From positions 7,836,938-7,900,937 of the forward strand of contig CM032659.1 in NCBI GenBank assembly GCA_019095985.1: 64,000 nucleotides of DNA. The letters are read 5' to 3'. The position numbers and the translations under genes are program-made. The stretch's first letter is position 1, and every line of letters begins with the position of its first letter. This DNA is from Streblospio benedicti. Its lineage: Eukaryota > Annelida > Polychaeta > Spionida > Spionidae. This document shows, one piece after another, positions 1-12,426 of this stretch. Under the pieces are notes generated by a model that was not told the origin of the DNA, searched no databases, and saw only the letters and a program-made list of their open reading frames with translations.

Positions 1-3000
1 ATTTGTTGTTTTTGAGCTAAGAAAACTTGTTCTAGAACAATCTTTTGAGCAACCATTTCTTCACTGTGAGCTTTACTCATATCCTCCTTGAGCTGCTCCA
101 TTGCTGGAGTATCTGTTGTACTAGTTACGGCAGTTTGTGATTCACATACTTCCTTAGACTGTTTGTCCTCCTTTAACGTAGCCAATTCCTCTTCAATACA
201 CAGTTTTTGTGCTTCAAGTTTGGAATACTTCCACTCGAAATCCTGAATACTCTCCTCAAACTCCTTTCGTACAAGTTCTTTGCATTTTTCAATCTCATCC
301 TCTAACGTCTGCTTTTGTATTTCCAATGCATTGTCTTTATTAGCAAGTACATCTTCCATGTCACGCAATTTACACTTAAGATCTTCCACTTCCTCTTGCA
401 ACTTTGTTATAGTGTGCTCAGTCTCATTCTGATTCAAATCATCGTACTTATTACTCACATCTACAGACTTATCACAAACATTCGAACCATATTCACTATC
501 ATCCTCATTACCATCAGCGTCAACTTGATTCAACGAAATAGAACAACTCTCACTCTCCACTTCATCCTTCCCATGATCCTCCGCACCAGACATTCGCCTC
601 ACCACCTGCTGTTTCTGAGCTGACGATCTATCATCTTCACTCTCAAACACAATCTCCTCATCAAAAAAGTTACTCAACTTAGCTTTGGATCCACGGTCTT
701 CATCAAGCAGCGTCGAATGCATAAAGTTTTGACTAGTTGACTCACTCAGTGAGTTTTCCGATGGTTCATACTCCATGCCTGGCTGTCTGGTGACCTCCCG
801 AGGGGACCCACTCCCCGCATCACTCGGAGGCAAGTCCCCCAAACGCGTCCCCGCGCCCCATCACGCTCCTCCATATCCGACTGTGCGTCCTCTTCCTCCT
901 CGAAAGTCGGCACCGGCCATTCATCCTCAGACACCGCATTATCATTCTCCAAGTTATCATCATCAACGTCATCATCACCATCACCGTTAAGAATCATTAC
1001 CGCGCGCTGCAGTTTCACGAGTTCGTGTTGAAATGCGTCGCGAATGTTTTCCTCGTACATTGAGTTCTGCTGGTGGGTCTGGTAGAAGTTGATGAGTTGA
1101 GTCTGAGCGGCATCGTGCTGAGCGCGCAGCTGCTCCAGATGAGCGAGCCACCTGTCGGGGGCACCTGCTTCGTTGTCATGGTCACCAACGACATCATCGT
1201 CGTCGTCATCTAGGTCCAGGAGATTCCCTGTGGCTGCTTCTTCTGCATTGGAAAAAAAGTATTTTCTTTTTAATTCTTTAATAGATTTTTAAAGTCTTCA
1301 TTATGATTGATGAAATACTCAATAGTTTTGCACTGCAACATAAACTTGACATAATTATCATTCATACTAATGTATTAGTATTTTAAAAGATCATTTTAAT
1401 GTGTTTTTCCCCAAGTTTGCTTGTGACAAAGTAGAATAGTATTGAACCCATTATTACATTATTATAATATAAAAAAGAAGTTTGTTTATCTTTAAAAAAT
1501 ATGTACATGTACGTTATTTTGAAACGGCTGCTTCTGCATTAAAGTGATGTAGTTTATTTTACAGTAGAAAATCGTTATCTCATATATGTAGGTAGAAAAA
1601 TATAATGCTGGCGATGGCTAATATTCGAGATAAACAACAGATGTATGTTCAAAATTAAATGTGGTTGCAGGGAAACGAAACTAACATTGAGGTAACAGAA
1701 AATTTGAGTTGAACAATATCAATATGATAAGGTTCTACTGGAAATGAATGCTTTGCAATAATTGCCTTAGATCACACTTTGATGTATCCAGCATATAGAT
1801 TGAAAAATTAACACCTTGAAAATGTATGCTTATTTTTGTCATTTTTATTAAAAGAAATCCAATGTGTATTTTCAAACCTGTATTACCTGTTGGTTGCTGC
1901 TGCTGCTGCTGCTGCTGTTGCTGATGCTGTTGAAGAACTTCCTCAATATGAGGCCAAATTTGCGCAAGAGCTTCATGAAGACTCGGATCAACTTTTGCTT
2001 TCAACTCCGAAAATTCCTAGTCAATGAATGAGAGTGAAAATCAGTAAATTGCTTCCACAATGTACAAATTGTCATACGTAATTGGGAAACGTGTTAATTT
2101 GAGATAGAGTAGGATTGTGTTTAAAAAATGAACATCGGACTAAGGTATTGACTTATACAGCTACAATGTACATGCACAGGGATTCAGTTTTAGTAGACAA
2201 AATCTTAGTAAAGGGCTTAAATGAGATGTAGCCAGTAGGGTATAAAATTAGACATAGGTAAATTAGGCATGAACTTATCTAAGACAGATATCTGCAATAC
2301 AGGAGTTTATTTTCTGTCAGATAAAAATGATGAATGAAAGCTTGTGTGGTAGAATCTTTGAAATGATATAACGATAAAGGACGTGAGAACTTAAATGTGT
2401 CCACATACGACAGAAGTCCCCAAACCCAAGTTGAACTTTGCAATCAAACATATACATTGGGTTGGCAGTTTTAAGGTCAAAGGTGGCTTCTTATTGTGGC
2501 TGCATGTTAGAAGTTATTCTCCATTGGGTATGTTGCTGTAACTATGCTATGCTTTGATCTAATCAAAGTTGGTTAACATGATGTTGTGGTAAGGTTTTTG
2601 TTAGAACAATCAGCATGTGATAATCCAAGGGATTCATATTAATGTATGGTTTTTAAATCTAAATGGAATCTAACACACATGCTTCTTTTCTAATACCTAA
2701 CTGATAAAACCCTTGGATAATTTCAGTCATTTGAGGATTTTGGACAGTTTTTGCCGGTTTCTGCCAGTTTCTGCCAGCGGAAAGGGGTTTCAGACAGTTT
2801 CAACCACGTTTCCGCCGCCCGTCTGGCGGAAATGGGTTTCGGACCGAGTGAAAACCAAGCCTGCCCCCCAGTAAAATTCCCGAGATAGCCAACATTGCAG
2901 ATAACAAACTAATATATGTTCATATAAATGTCCTTGAAGGCAACAAAACTAACATTGAGAGAACAGAAAAATTTGAGATAAGCAATATTGAGGTAACAAG

Positions 3001-5317
3001 GTTCAACTGCATTGCATGCTAAATGAGCTACCTGAGACTGTGGCAGTGGTGTGATGTTAGACAGGGATGCGTCTGGACCATGGCTGTCATCTGGATCACG
3101 GCTGGCGTCCGCTGTCACTTGCTCCTGGATTGACTCCTCATCTGTGTCCTCAACCTCGATCCAGTCCTGGAATACACAGACCTCCAGTTAGTGCAGTAAA
3201 ACCTTCAATTAATACAGTGCAACCTACATTTAAGACCACCTCTATAATATGACCGTTTCTTTTGGTCCCAACTCTGAATACAGTAAAATCTCAAATTAAG
3301 ATCACATCTGAGGAATCGTCTCAATATACCATACTGAGACCATCTCTATAAAATGATCATTTTTTGTAGTCCCAACTCTGAACAAAGAGACCATCATAAA
3401 CCTTCATTACAAGACCATTTAGAGATCAGTCCCAAGGATGGTCTTCATAGAGAGGTTCTACTGTATCACATTCACCTCTTTTCAGAGACCACCTCTATAT
3501 GATATTAAGATTGTTTTAACAGTGCCTAGCAACTAGCCTTTATAAACAGATCAAAGTGAACCTCCACTTAGAGCTCTAGAGACCATCTTATTAAAATGAG
3601 CTGAGCCTCAGTATTTACAAGGCCATTATTGCTTCAATATTCATGTGGATCATCTAATACAATTGTGGGATATGATGCAACTAAAAGGAGTTGAAGCCAG
3701 TTGTGGGACTTGTGTGAAATGCAGGGATCATAGGGAAACGGCATATGGGGAAAAATGCTGAAAATTGATGGGATGTGGGGAAAAAAACAGCAAAATATAT
3801 TCTTGACCGCTTAAAACACCCACCCTAATTTACCGTATCTAAAGAGAGACAGATGCGATTTCCAAAATTTTTGAGGGTGGGAATATTTTATTTGCTTCAA
3901 ACTTGTTAGCGATAAAGAAAATGCATAAAATGTGTCATTATAATTTTTCGATCCTTATATTATGTTATAAAGCCATCCATCATTCATATTTGCTTTCACT
4001 TCATTAAGTGTGTGCATTAAACATACCATTCATTTGAATTTCTGATGCCTGTTTAAAGAGCTCAAATGGCAGTCATATATCTCGTCTGCTGGCACAAGGT
4101 TCAATCTGACTTCATGCCAAAGCCAAACATAATGAATCCTTACCATACAATAATACAGCATGGGCTACTAGTAAATTTACTACCAGCTCTCACAAGGCAA
4201 GATGGATGCCTCTCACTTCAGAAATTTTCAAATGAATTGTAGTCAATACACAAGTGTAGAACAACACATTTTGTGTGACAACGGTGTATTACTTCGTAGA
4301 TTTCAAACCTCCAACTCTGTACTGACCATTACACCTCTTGGGGCCATCTAATGTGGAGTGGTATCATTCAGAGGTTATACTGTTAATTTACTACATACCG
4401 ATGCTTTAGCACAGTGATACGGCATGAATGTTTTAAACACTATAGCACAGTGTCCATGTCCATCACGAAATGACAGCTCCTGATGTTGAGGAGGCTTGAA
4501 GGTTTAGAGTGTCAACTATCTTTATGACCTCTATGTTCTCACTGTTACAATGTACAGTAGAACCTCCAACTAAAACAATCTCTATGAAGAGACCTCATCT
4601 GTGTTAAGACCATTTTTTGTGGTGTTAGGCCTTCATAATCTGACCACCATGAACCTCCAAAAAAGACCACCTCCCTATTGAGACCACATACTATCAGTCC
4701 CAGAGTGATCCTAATATAGAAGTTCTATTGTATGTGAACAATTTTTCACTACATTCCCCAACTTCAGTGGATATGGCAGAATACTGTACTAACTGCACAT
4801 AGTGTAGTGTATGTTAAATACCCATAAATAAGGCTTCACATAGACACTCACATTCCTTGCCAAGGCCTTTCATAGTCACCAACACAACAGACTGATACCC
4901 TCATTCATAAAAACAGCACAGTTTCTGATTGCCACTTGTGATTACAAACAAAGATGGAGACATTATGTACAGAATATATAATCAGTGAAGGCAGTAAGCA
5001 TATTCAATGTGGAAATTTTTAAGAGGAACCCCAACTGGTTTCAGCGTGCCCTTAAACGTCTTTCTCATGTTGGTAGGACATGAAGCACCCAGAGGTGCCG
5101 TGCCTCCCTCCCCGCACACCTCTGCAGTCTCCTCTTCCTCTTCCTGCCCATCCCCGGCACCACGCGCGGCTTTGGTCGTCTGCTCCGCTAGCCACTTGGC
5201 GTACACCGCGTCTAGGTCCGTGTCCCCGCCTTCACTGTCCCCCTCACCATCCTCCTCTTCATCCTCCTGCTCTCGGGCCTTGGCGAGAGCATACGACAGG
5301 AACCATGCCGGGATCAT
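1..5317 (-). CDS. Acidic coiled-coil protein, N-terminal part (gene continues left of window)
   Basis: Four exons join in consistent phase on the minus strand: 5317-5120 (ATG, 66 codons, ends phase 0), 3166-3035 (44 codons, phase 0), 2016-1887 (ends one base into a codon) and 1242 to the window edge. The ATG follows a good GTAGCC context. The N-terminus begins MIPAWFLSYALAKAREQ, followed by acidic E/D-rich stretches, a short polyglutamine run (about 1888-1925), more acidic runs, and then from about position 450 down to 1 a heptad-like E/K/L-rich coiled coil. The last exon is open to position 1 but needs one frame change between about 746 and 861. I do not recognise the family. Acidic N-terminus plus long coiled coil fits cytoskeletal, centrosomal or Golgi scaffold proteins, but that is inference from composition only. 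Confidence 0.7.
2740..2850. repeat. Short GC-rich internal repeat in intron
   Basis: Repeats of the words CAGTTTCTGCC and GCGGAAA, including an inverted pair (TTTCCGCC and GGCGGAAA), stand out from AT-rich intron. It is likely a fragment of a repeat element. No family was recognised. Confidence 0.35.
3194..3474. mobile_element. Pogo/Tigger-like MITE remnant
   Basis: The stretch contains degenerate copies of the theme AATTAAGACCACCTCTATA and ends with GAGAGGTTCTACTGTA, the inverted form of the CAGTAGAACCTCTCTAT-type terminus typical of invertebrate pogo-like elements inserted at TA. No transposase reading frame is present. It lies in an intron of the coiled-coil gene. Confidence 0.55.
4553..4735. 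mobile_element. Pogo/Tigger-like MITE remnant
   Basis: It starts ACAGTAGAACCTCC and ends GAAGTTCTATTGTA, imperfect inverted ends of the same type as the copies at 3.2, 9.3 and 37.0 kb. Internal AGACCACCTCC words match those copies. It is non-coding and lies in the first intron of the coiled-coil gene. Confidence 0.55.
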
Positions 5318-5489
5318 GGCTACCGACGGGACCCCGCACCTGTTGCTAGTCCTCTACACGGGGTTGCAAAATAACTGCTTTGTGTCTGCGGTCATTTTGT
5401 GCTTCTTGAATGAGTCTTATGTCCAGAGATTGGGATTCCAATTGTGTCACTGCAACATGTTGTAAAGGCTTGCTTGTTGCAGATTGCTT

Positions 5490-5526
5490 TTGCTGCTGCT
5501 GCCGCCGCCGCCGCCGCTGCTGCTGA
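5490..5526. repeat. CAG/CGG trinucleotide tract upstream of the coiled-coil gene
   Basis: On the minus strand this reads as CAG triplets, then CGG triplets, then CAG triplets, about 170 bases upstream of the ATG at 5317. It is probably in the 5' UTR or promoter of that gene. It is the only GC-rich island in this part. Confidence 0.7.
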
Positions 5527-6670
5527 GGCCACCAGCTTGCTGCTTACACTGTTATCTTAGTGGCATATAGTCTAAGCATGCACAGATACGATCACATAGC
5601 TCCTCCATTGAAGAAACTCACTGACACACGACAATTGGATCACCAGAGCACGTTATGAGTTCTTATCGCAGAATGCTCGCTGAGTATAGATACGACCATT
5701 GAAACTCAGTCACACATCAAATAGCGATTAATAACGCCGAATAGCCTTATGCGCGAATAATCCTGCTTGTATCCGTGAGATCTTATTGTTGTTATTCTAC
5801 GTATATGATCGTGGATCTTTTTTGGATCCCGCAAGGCTATTATTAAAGTTAGTAGATGTGTGTTGATTGTTTGGACATTTGATCAGTAACACTTGAATAT
5901 TTACACACTTGAAACGACAATAAAAACTTGACAAACACAAGGGACATCCTTAGCAAGTACTCCTTCTCTAAGTTTACACATGCATGTTATTATTTTGGGG
6001 TTATACCTCGTTAGGCAGACTTTGGTACTTGAAACCCCGTTCACGCATCACCAGTTTTCTAATTGGGGACTTCTAAAGCTTTGCACTGATTGAATTTCCC
6101 TCTTCTCAGATGTCAACTTGAGGTCTTATTGAAATTAAATTGTGATTGATGAATGAAACTCATATCAAAAGTGTATTGACCACTTCCAATTGACCATATA
6201 AGATTGTTTGCTTCTGGTTATTATACAAGGTGTGATGTTTGTTTTTAGTTTTTAAATAATAACTAACAACTATCTCTCACGAATAACTAATAAAAGTGCT
6301 TATTCCATTTTTTAATTTCAAAGCAAGATAATAACAAAACAAAAAGAAAACAACATTATGTTGAACTGTGGTTAAGATTGATGAATTTAAACATTCGTTT
6401 CCTTAACTTCAATAGATCTGTGATAATAATTACCCATTCACTTTCGCTTGTTTGAAGAAAGTCTTTGCATAGCCCGGTTTGGGTTTCTCCGGCTAACAAT
6501 ATCCTAACAATTGATAACAATACCTGTTCTGTCCATCCAGTGTTCCATGTCACCCAGAATGGAATGCGATATGTGATCAAATGATTATCCTTAAAGTATA
6601 TCAAACCTCTGATAATAACACTTGACGTGTTTACAATAGCAGTAATTAATAGAAAGAGATTTCATGTAAT

Positions 6671-6862
6671 TACAGTTGAAACCGTTTAACTCGAATTTGA
6701 ATGGAGATCACTAGAATCGAATTATCCGAAATTTCGAGCTATCAGAGTAATGGTGATTGATAATGCTAATATAAGTACAGCATAACTTGAAGAGATTTGT
6801 TTTACTCAATATATCAATAGAAATCGAGCTATTAGAGTTCGAGAAAAGGGGGTTTTACTGTA
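6671..6862. mobile_element. Tc1/pogo-type MITE with inverted termini
   Basis: The left end reads TACAGTTGAAACCGTTTAAC and the right end GAAAAGGGGGTTTTACTGTA, roughly inverted copies starting at TA. Internal words ATCGAATTATCCGAAATTTCGAG and ATCGAGCTATTAGAG are also related inversely. No coding capacity. Confidence 0.6.
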
Positions 6863-7019
6863 CGATACAGTAAGCAACCTCAGAAAGGAATCAGTTTTTT
6901 TTAATGGGGATGGAAGTGGGACTTTCATTTTTTAAATATTTTTTCAACAACCACAATTCCTAGTCCGCCTTACATCTGTTGTATGGTATTGCCACCTCAG
7001 AAATGGGCAATTCTAGCTA

Positions 7020-7150
7020 AATACACGTGTGCTTCCTAATGGATAAAGAGTTGGACTCGAGAGCAGAAGGTTGTGGGGTTCATTCCCGGTTGCATCTGGT
7101 GGTGGGTGTTGAGCAAATCTACCTCTAATAGGCTGCACACTGCTCCGGGA
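7020..7150 (+). mobile_element. tRNA-derived SINE
   Basis: The segment has a polymerase III-like A box (TAATGGATAAAGAGTTGGAC) and, about 30 bases on, a B box (GGGGTTCATTCCC, close to GGTTCGATTCC). These are followed by the body TGGTGGGTGTTGAG and AGGCTGCACACTGCTCC. The same body recurs at 32.6 kb, which shows it is a dispersed family. The 3' end runs straight into the (GAAT)n array, as SINE tails often do. Confidence 0.65.
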
Positions 7151-7372
7151 ATGAATGACTGAACGAATGAACAAATGAACAAATGAATGAATGATTGAAT
7201 GAACGAATGAATGAACGAATTAATGAATGAATGAATGAATGAATGAATGAATGAATGAATGAATGAATGAATGAATGAATGAATGAATGAATGAATGAAT
7301 GAATGAATGAATGAATGAATGAATGAATGAATGAATGAACGAATGAATGAACGAACAAACAAACGAATGAGC
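7144..7372. repeat. (GAAT)n tetranucleotide microsatellite
   Basis: About 230 bases of GAAT units, pure in the middle (about 7222-7338) and interrupted by GAAC and CAAA variants at both ends. It creates long spurious minus-strand frames of Ser-Phe-Ile-His repeats, which are not genes. Confidence 0.95.
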
Positions 7373-8904
7373 AATTTCGTTATCATTTTTTTTCTTTTTT
7401 GTCTTCTTAGGGGTGGGGGACGGGGGGTGGACGTACGCAAGCTTTTGCACATATAAAATCCGTGAACTGGACCTGGTTATGCCCCGCTTTTAGAAACTCT
7501 GGATCTGCTAGCGTCCGACCCACCTGACCACTCGGTACAAGCTCGTACCCTGCAAGCACAACCCACCCAGCCGGTACTATATGGTCAACAACGAATGAGG
7601 ACAACATGACCAGAATGAGGCCCTTCATGTCTCACGATGGTAGTATGTGAATGTGAATTTCATGATGGCATGTAGGGTTATAAGGAAGTTGGATATGCGT
7701 AGGGGAGGGGGAGATAGGGGACTTTAAAAAGAATGTGGGTAAAAGGGTAAAATTCTGGAAAATCAGACCAAAACAAAAAGAAGTATGTTGGATTTCTTGA
7801 TCCTTTTATTATGCCCCCACCCCTTTCTTATTACCCCACCCCACTTTTTTTTATTACCACCCCCTTCGTAGTAATCACAGTAATCACCTTACACTCAAGG
7901 TTATTGATAAACAGCTTGCACCTGGTTAGCTGGTTAGTTAATACAAATTTTTTGTGCGTGTTACTATATTATGAGCATGTTGCTACCAAGGCAAAGTGGC
8001 ATAGATTTCCTATATAGTAAGCCTCATACGTTGTATGCATTTTCCCATTCATTCATGGTTTTCATGGACACTGTTGTTATTGAGTCTGTACACATTAGAA
8101 ACTACCAATTGTGGCATGTTGCATGTCCCGTACAATAACACTTGCATGAGAATCAGCATTGAACGTTGGGGAATCAGCATAATTAATAACATGTCTCAAG
8201 AGCTTGAAATTTGTGGATTTTCCCCCCACATTAAGTTTACCATTGTGTATATAGTAATTATTGTTTCAATGCAAACCAAAATTAAAATTAAACCCGTACA
8301 AACCTCAGATTCAGCCCTAATATCCATGATAGTGTGGTTGTAGTGTTTTTCAGGTGTTATAACAATCCAATGAAGACCCTTGTATCCATGCCCTTGTCTT
8401 GCCTGCCGCTTGCTCTTCTTACTGAGCGCGTGAAATAGTGATAGATAGCTATCCGTTAATCTTCCATGGCAGGTCAGACTGGATCAAACCATGGATAATA
8501 AGTCCAAACAATGTGTTGGAGTAATCCCCGTGAATATGATTGTATTGACCATGCGGTCCGAGTTGGCCAAGTAACTCAGTAACTAATGCATAATGCAGAC
8601 GACTTTTGCAGGTGAGCATGTACGGATCGATGGCAGCCTAAGAAAAACTCATGCAATTGATTCTTTTGCCGCAAATGGTGCTCCTTAGTTGTAAAAATAC
8701 CAATCAAAGCCTCGTGCGCTAATCAAAGACATATACGAGCTAACACAGCTCATAAATCTGCCATTCTCTGCAAGGTCTTGTTTGTAGATTTGCCTAATCG
8801 GGTATTGATCTTCTGGATCTGTTCAGGCGCCAGTTTTGAGATATGATACGGCTCGCTCTTTCCTCGTCCAAATTAGACAGGGCCTCAAATTGTCTGTTCT
8901 CACG

Positions 8905-9105
8905 AATGGGGAAACCCACAGGCAGGTATAGGGTGTGTGTGTGGTGGTGGTGGTGGTGGTGGGGGGGGGGGGGCTTAGGGGCACCAAACATTTCATTTTC
9001 ATGGGCTTGTTTTTTTTTCATGTCCACTATCGATCGCGCATACAAAACAACACAGGATAAGAGTACCCCACCCCCTGGTTTTCAAAATCTGGATCTGCCC
9101 ACGAA
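8905..9105. mobile_element. MITE of the CTGGATCTGCCAG family, with GGT/G run
   Basis: Its right end reads CTGGATCTGCC. The interior has TTCATTTTCATGGG, then ATCGATCGCGCATACAAAAC, the same order as in the copies at 10.9, 36.4 and 46.7 kb. A (GGT)n tract and a long G run (8941-8973) sit in its left half. No reading frame. Confidence 0.55.
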
Positions 9106-9282
9106 AACAGCTCTTAGTCTTCTGTATATAAATCACCAGTCGTGATATGGTGTATACTACAGTACTCTGACGAATATACCAGCAGTATTCATACCTGATC
9201 ACCATAGCGACACATGCAAGTACCCAGCTGTGCAGTTATCATACTTAACGCTAATCAGGTAAGTCTATCAACGTAATATGTA

Positions 9283-9468
9283 TACAGTCGAACCTCTCTA
9301 TTGAGACCAATCAGAAGACTGGCCTCAAATGACCTCAATAGAGAGGTGGTCTCTTTATGGAGGTTTTTTATGTGGTTTATTTATGGATGTTTGGGGTCGT
9401 GAGAAGTGGCCTTGTTGGAGAGCTGGTCTCAATAGAGTGGTGGTAATAATTGATGATCCTACTGTATA
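9283..9468. mobile_element. Pogo/Tigger-like MITE
   Basis: The left end is TACAGTCGAACCTCTCTATT and the right end GATCCTACTGTA. Between them are repeated, alternately oriented copies of CTCAATAGAGAGGTGGTCTC. It matches the other pogo-like fragments in the window. Non-coding. Confidence 0.6.
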
Positions 9469-9659
9469 TAATATTACGTCACGACCCCAAGGGACGTGGG
9501 ATTTCAAGGTCGGATGTGATGAATAGACTGAAATACATGTATTGTGGAAGATGGGGAAAAAGGCTACAACAAGAGGAGCGTGGCATTTAAGATAAACAAA
9601 TAAAGGATATGGGATTTTTACCTTTCACCCCCCCCCCAATTGGGCGTGGTTTCTTAGAA

Positions 9660-10350
9660 TGTTGAAAATTCTTGCTGAACTGCAGTCCACTAAGTCTCTT
9701 GATTGCTCTGATACATGTACACCTCTGGAGTTATCAATCAACTCTTATTGTGAACTTATTTTGTATTTGAAAATGCTGTCATTTGTAACACTTACTGATA
9801 AATATCTGACATATAAAATACTTAATAATGTTTTATGTTAGTGGCAATTTGATTTGGTTTCTCAAAAGTAATACTTTTTCAATACAATACTAGGAAGAAA
9901 GAGTTGTCGTACATTGTACCAAAAGTTAAGTCCCATGGACAGAAAACGTTTAAATATTGTAGCATTAAATATTGTAATAGTCTGCCTCTACCAATACGAA
10001 AGTCAAACTGTCTGGTGTCTTTTAAATCAAAATGTAAGAAATATTATATGGACCATTTTTATAAAAAGTAATAAGAATATATTTGTTAAAAGGTTAATCA
10101 TTAGTAATGTAACTATTATGTTCTATGACACCAATTCTAGTCAGTTGTTTTTCATGTTTTCACCGAGGTCCAAATTTTAAATGGATATCTTTTTAGTGCT
10201 CCTTGTTTGTCACATGGTTCTTTTTTTTATTATATTTGTATATCTCTATTCTATTTTACTTCTATTTATATTTTTACTTATTTGTAATCTTTTATTTACT
10301 TTGTAATTAATATGCCTGTGATAAACGAAATAAATCAAATCAAATAAAAA
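9660..10350 (+). mobile_element. 3' end of a non-LTR retrotransposon (CR1/Jockey-like LINE)
   Basis: The + frame from about 9901 to 10092 translates to LSYIVPKVKSHGQKTFKY, a few residues, then NSLPLPIRKS and a basic F-K tail ending in a stop. This is the hallmark C-terminus of CR1/Jockey-type reverse transcriptase ORFs (VPR...G.K.F...A...WN.LP..I..S.....FK..L). After the stop comes an AT-rich 3' UTR ending in AACGAAATAAATCAAATCAA and an A run, as in LINE 3' tails. It is heavily 5'-truncated, so inactive. The WN of the family is CN here, another sign of decay. Confidence 0.75.
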
Positions 10351-10412
10351 AAAATCAACGGCTTTATGTTCAGTACACAGGTCCCTGGCTGGATCTCATA
10401 CTATCGCGATTA

Positions 10413-10684
10413 GTACGGACGTGCCTCGAAACTGGGTGTCTTTTTTCACATTTTTGGTATATTTCAGGGTGTCTTTTTCACATTTTTAGTATATTTGTCG
10501 GGATAAAAAAATATTGATATTCATTATATTCATTCTTGATATCTACATTTACTAGAATCTGAGTTTGATATATGGGTGTGTCAGTCACATTTTTCTCGAA
10601 TATTGGTATATTGGTGGTCACATTTTCTCAAAAATAGGTATATTGGCGGGTGCCGTTTTCAGCCTGTCTGAGGCACGCCCGTAC
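10413..10684. mobile_element. MITE with GTACGGGCGTGCCTC inverted termini
   Basis: The left end GTACGGACGTGCCTC and the right end GAGGCACGCCCGTAC are near-perfect inverted copies. Inside, the phrase GGTGTC...TCACATTTTT..TATATT is repeated several times on both sides of an AT-rich centre. No coding capacity and no family name recognised. Confidence 0.6.
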
Positions 10685-10886
10685 CCAGGTCTCTGGTGAA
10701 GCCTAGTTGTTAGTGTTATCTCGACTAAATCCAATTTATACTACATCGTGTACATGATCAATCTTCGAATGGAACACTCACCACGATCGAGAAGCCTAGC
10801 TGCTGTAATTTGGCTAAAATTGAGAAAGAGTAAAATTTACAGGAGATCCATGCATTTCTTTGTCACCCGTCATGAAAGCCTATGGG

Positions 10887-11058
10887 CATATCCAGGTGGT
10901 GTGCCGGTAGCACCGTCCCCCTTTCCCACCAAAGTATTTTGTTTTCACGAGTTTTTTTTGTATGTTTGCTATCGATCTCGCGTACAACAGCCCATGAGAT
11001 CCCTTGAGTGTGCCACCCTGATGTGCCCCGCTTTTTTCGAAAACCTGGATCTGCCAGT
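10887..11058. mobile_element. MITE of the CTGGATCTGCCAG family
   Basis: The left end is ATATCCAGG and the right end CCTGGATCTGCCAG, inverted. The interior reads CTATCGATCTCGCGTACAAC then CCCATGAGATCCC, shared with the 9.0, 36.7 and 46.7 kb copies. Minus-strand open frames across it are spurious. Confidence 0.6.
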
Positions 11059-12305
11059 AAAAGCAAACAAATGCAGTGGCAGCACCAACACACTGGCCTG
11101 CAGTATACATGTTCTTTACAGTGTATGCTTTTAATTAATTTTGTATCATGCTATGCTGAGCAATATACATTACGTAATCAATTACTAGTGTATCATAGCG
11201 TTATAGTTAGGTTAGCGCAACTGTAGGAATAGTCAACAAACCAGACGATAAAATATTTACCGCTTATGCAATGCAGTCTTGGTAAATAAGGTCTCTTCAT
11301 GGGTTACAAGTGACACGGCCGTTTTTAGCTACTTTTATCTGTCAAATGAATGCAGTGAAAATCCTTATTTATGGACACTAGACTCATGCACGTTTCTGCT
11401 GTACGGAAATCCTAATATAACGTGATGCATGAACTTTTTGAAATGCTTAAAAATTGACATATATAGGGACCCTGCATTTACTATGGGACCTCGTGTAAGG
11501 GCCTTGTGTGTACGCGTGCGTGCTATTGTATATGGCAAATCTATTTCGGGGGTGGGGGAGGGAGAGAATATATTGACCCCGTACTTGTATTGTGAATAAT
11601 AAGGCAAACCAGCTGAGGCTAAATTATTATAGTCCATCGTACAGGCAATTGATTATCTTTTAAATTGTTATTGATAATGGCAATTGATAATATGGCTGTG
11701 TTTATAAATCATAATCATATGTACAATATATGTCATACATATTGTTTCTTAATATGAATTATCAAAATGACAATCGTTTAAGATTAAAAAAAAAAAAAAC
11801 AAAGTGAGCGGAGAATCAGTTTAAGGACAGTACATAGGTCTATTGTCAAAATATACACATTGACATGTATATTACACTAAGCGAAGAGGTTTGGGGTGTA
11901 CATAGAAAAATACAGACATATCAAAATTACAACTGACCATATATACAAAGTATAATATTATTTTATCCTTTTATCCTACATGTGTACATACATACATACA
12001 ACTTTAAAGACCCCCCAGGAAAAAAACACTTCGCATTACTGGGAAACATAAATATTTCATATTTCATATAGGGCTAAAAAATAGTAATGGGTCCACAGAG
12101 AACATTACGATATCAAAAACAAACAAAGCATCGGTATTACAATTACAGGAGTATAAAAATAGCATGGTCAGTACACAAAACGAGAGGAGAAAAGGTGTTT
12201 TATCACATGAAAAAATCAACATCAGTGCAGTCTCAGTACAAAAAAAAACCTTCAGTGCAGTCCAGAAAAGCAGGGCCAAAGCACAACGCGAACTAGACTA
12301 AACAC

Positions 12306-12333
12306 GAACATCTGAGAAGTTTCTTGAATGTTC
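12306..12333 (+). promoter_or_regulatory. Heat-shock element, six GAA/TTC units
   Basis: Alternating five-base units read GAAcaTCTgaGAAgtTTC then ttGAAtgTTC. The last four units (12316-12333) are perfect nGAAnnTTCn inverted repeats and the second unit is degenerate. This is the binding site of trimeric heat-shock factor (HSF). It lies about 95 bases upstream of the TATA box of the small HSP gene. A further GAAnnTTC pair is at 12390-12397. Confidence 0.9.
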
Positions 12334-12389
12334 GGGCGCCAGACGAAACTACGTGAGTAGGTCATTGACACAGATTTTGGACGGCGCGC

Positions 12390-12397
12390 GAACTTTC
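12390..12397 (+). promoter_or_regulatory. Second, minimal heat-shock element
   Basis: GAACTTTC forms two inverted units (GAA, TTC), followed by a partial third (TCG). It lies 30 bases upstream of the TATA box. Weak alone, it could act cooperatively with the strong element at 12306-12333. Confidence 0.5.
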
Positions 12398-12426
12398 TCG
12401 TTTGCACTCGACCGGCTTTGGCGCTG

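Larger units (their letters stand above)
5527..12305. other. Intergenic region between coiled-coil gene and small HSP gene
   Basis: I see no convincing protein gene here. It holds the MITEs, SINE, GAAT array, LINE 3' end and GGT/G run listed separately. Reading frames such as 6356-6604 (-) and 8035-8343 (+) have no start context, splice signals or recognisable composition. Confidence 0.6.

Noticed and set aside
315-623. Plus-strand 102-codon hydrophobic frame
   Set aside because: It is the antisense shadow of the minus-strand coiled-coil exon; its hydrophobicity mirrors E/K-rich coding.
6356-6604. Minus-strand 82-codon frame
   Set aside because: No splice signals, start context or family resemblance; AT-rich composition gives such frames by chance.
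7020-7150. Functional tRNA gene
   Set aside because: A and B boxes are present but no cloverleaf stems could be paired; a SINE head explains it better.
7036-7452. Long minus-strand frames rich in Ser-Phe-Ile-His
   Set aside because: They are translations of the (GAAT)n microsatellite in several frames, not a protein.
7407-7628. Minus-strand frame starting MKGLILVMLSS, like a signal peptide
   Set aside because: The start is plausible, but downstream it runs into a MITE end fragment and microsatellite, and no following exon could be linked.
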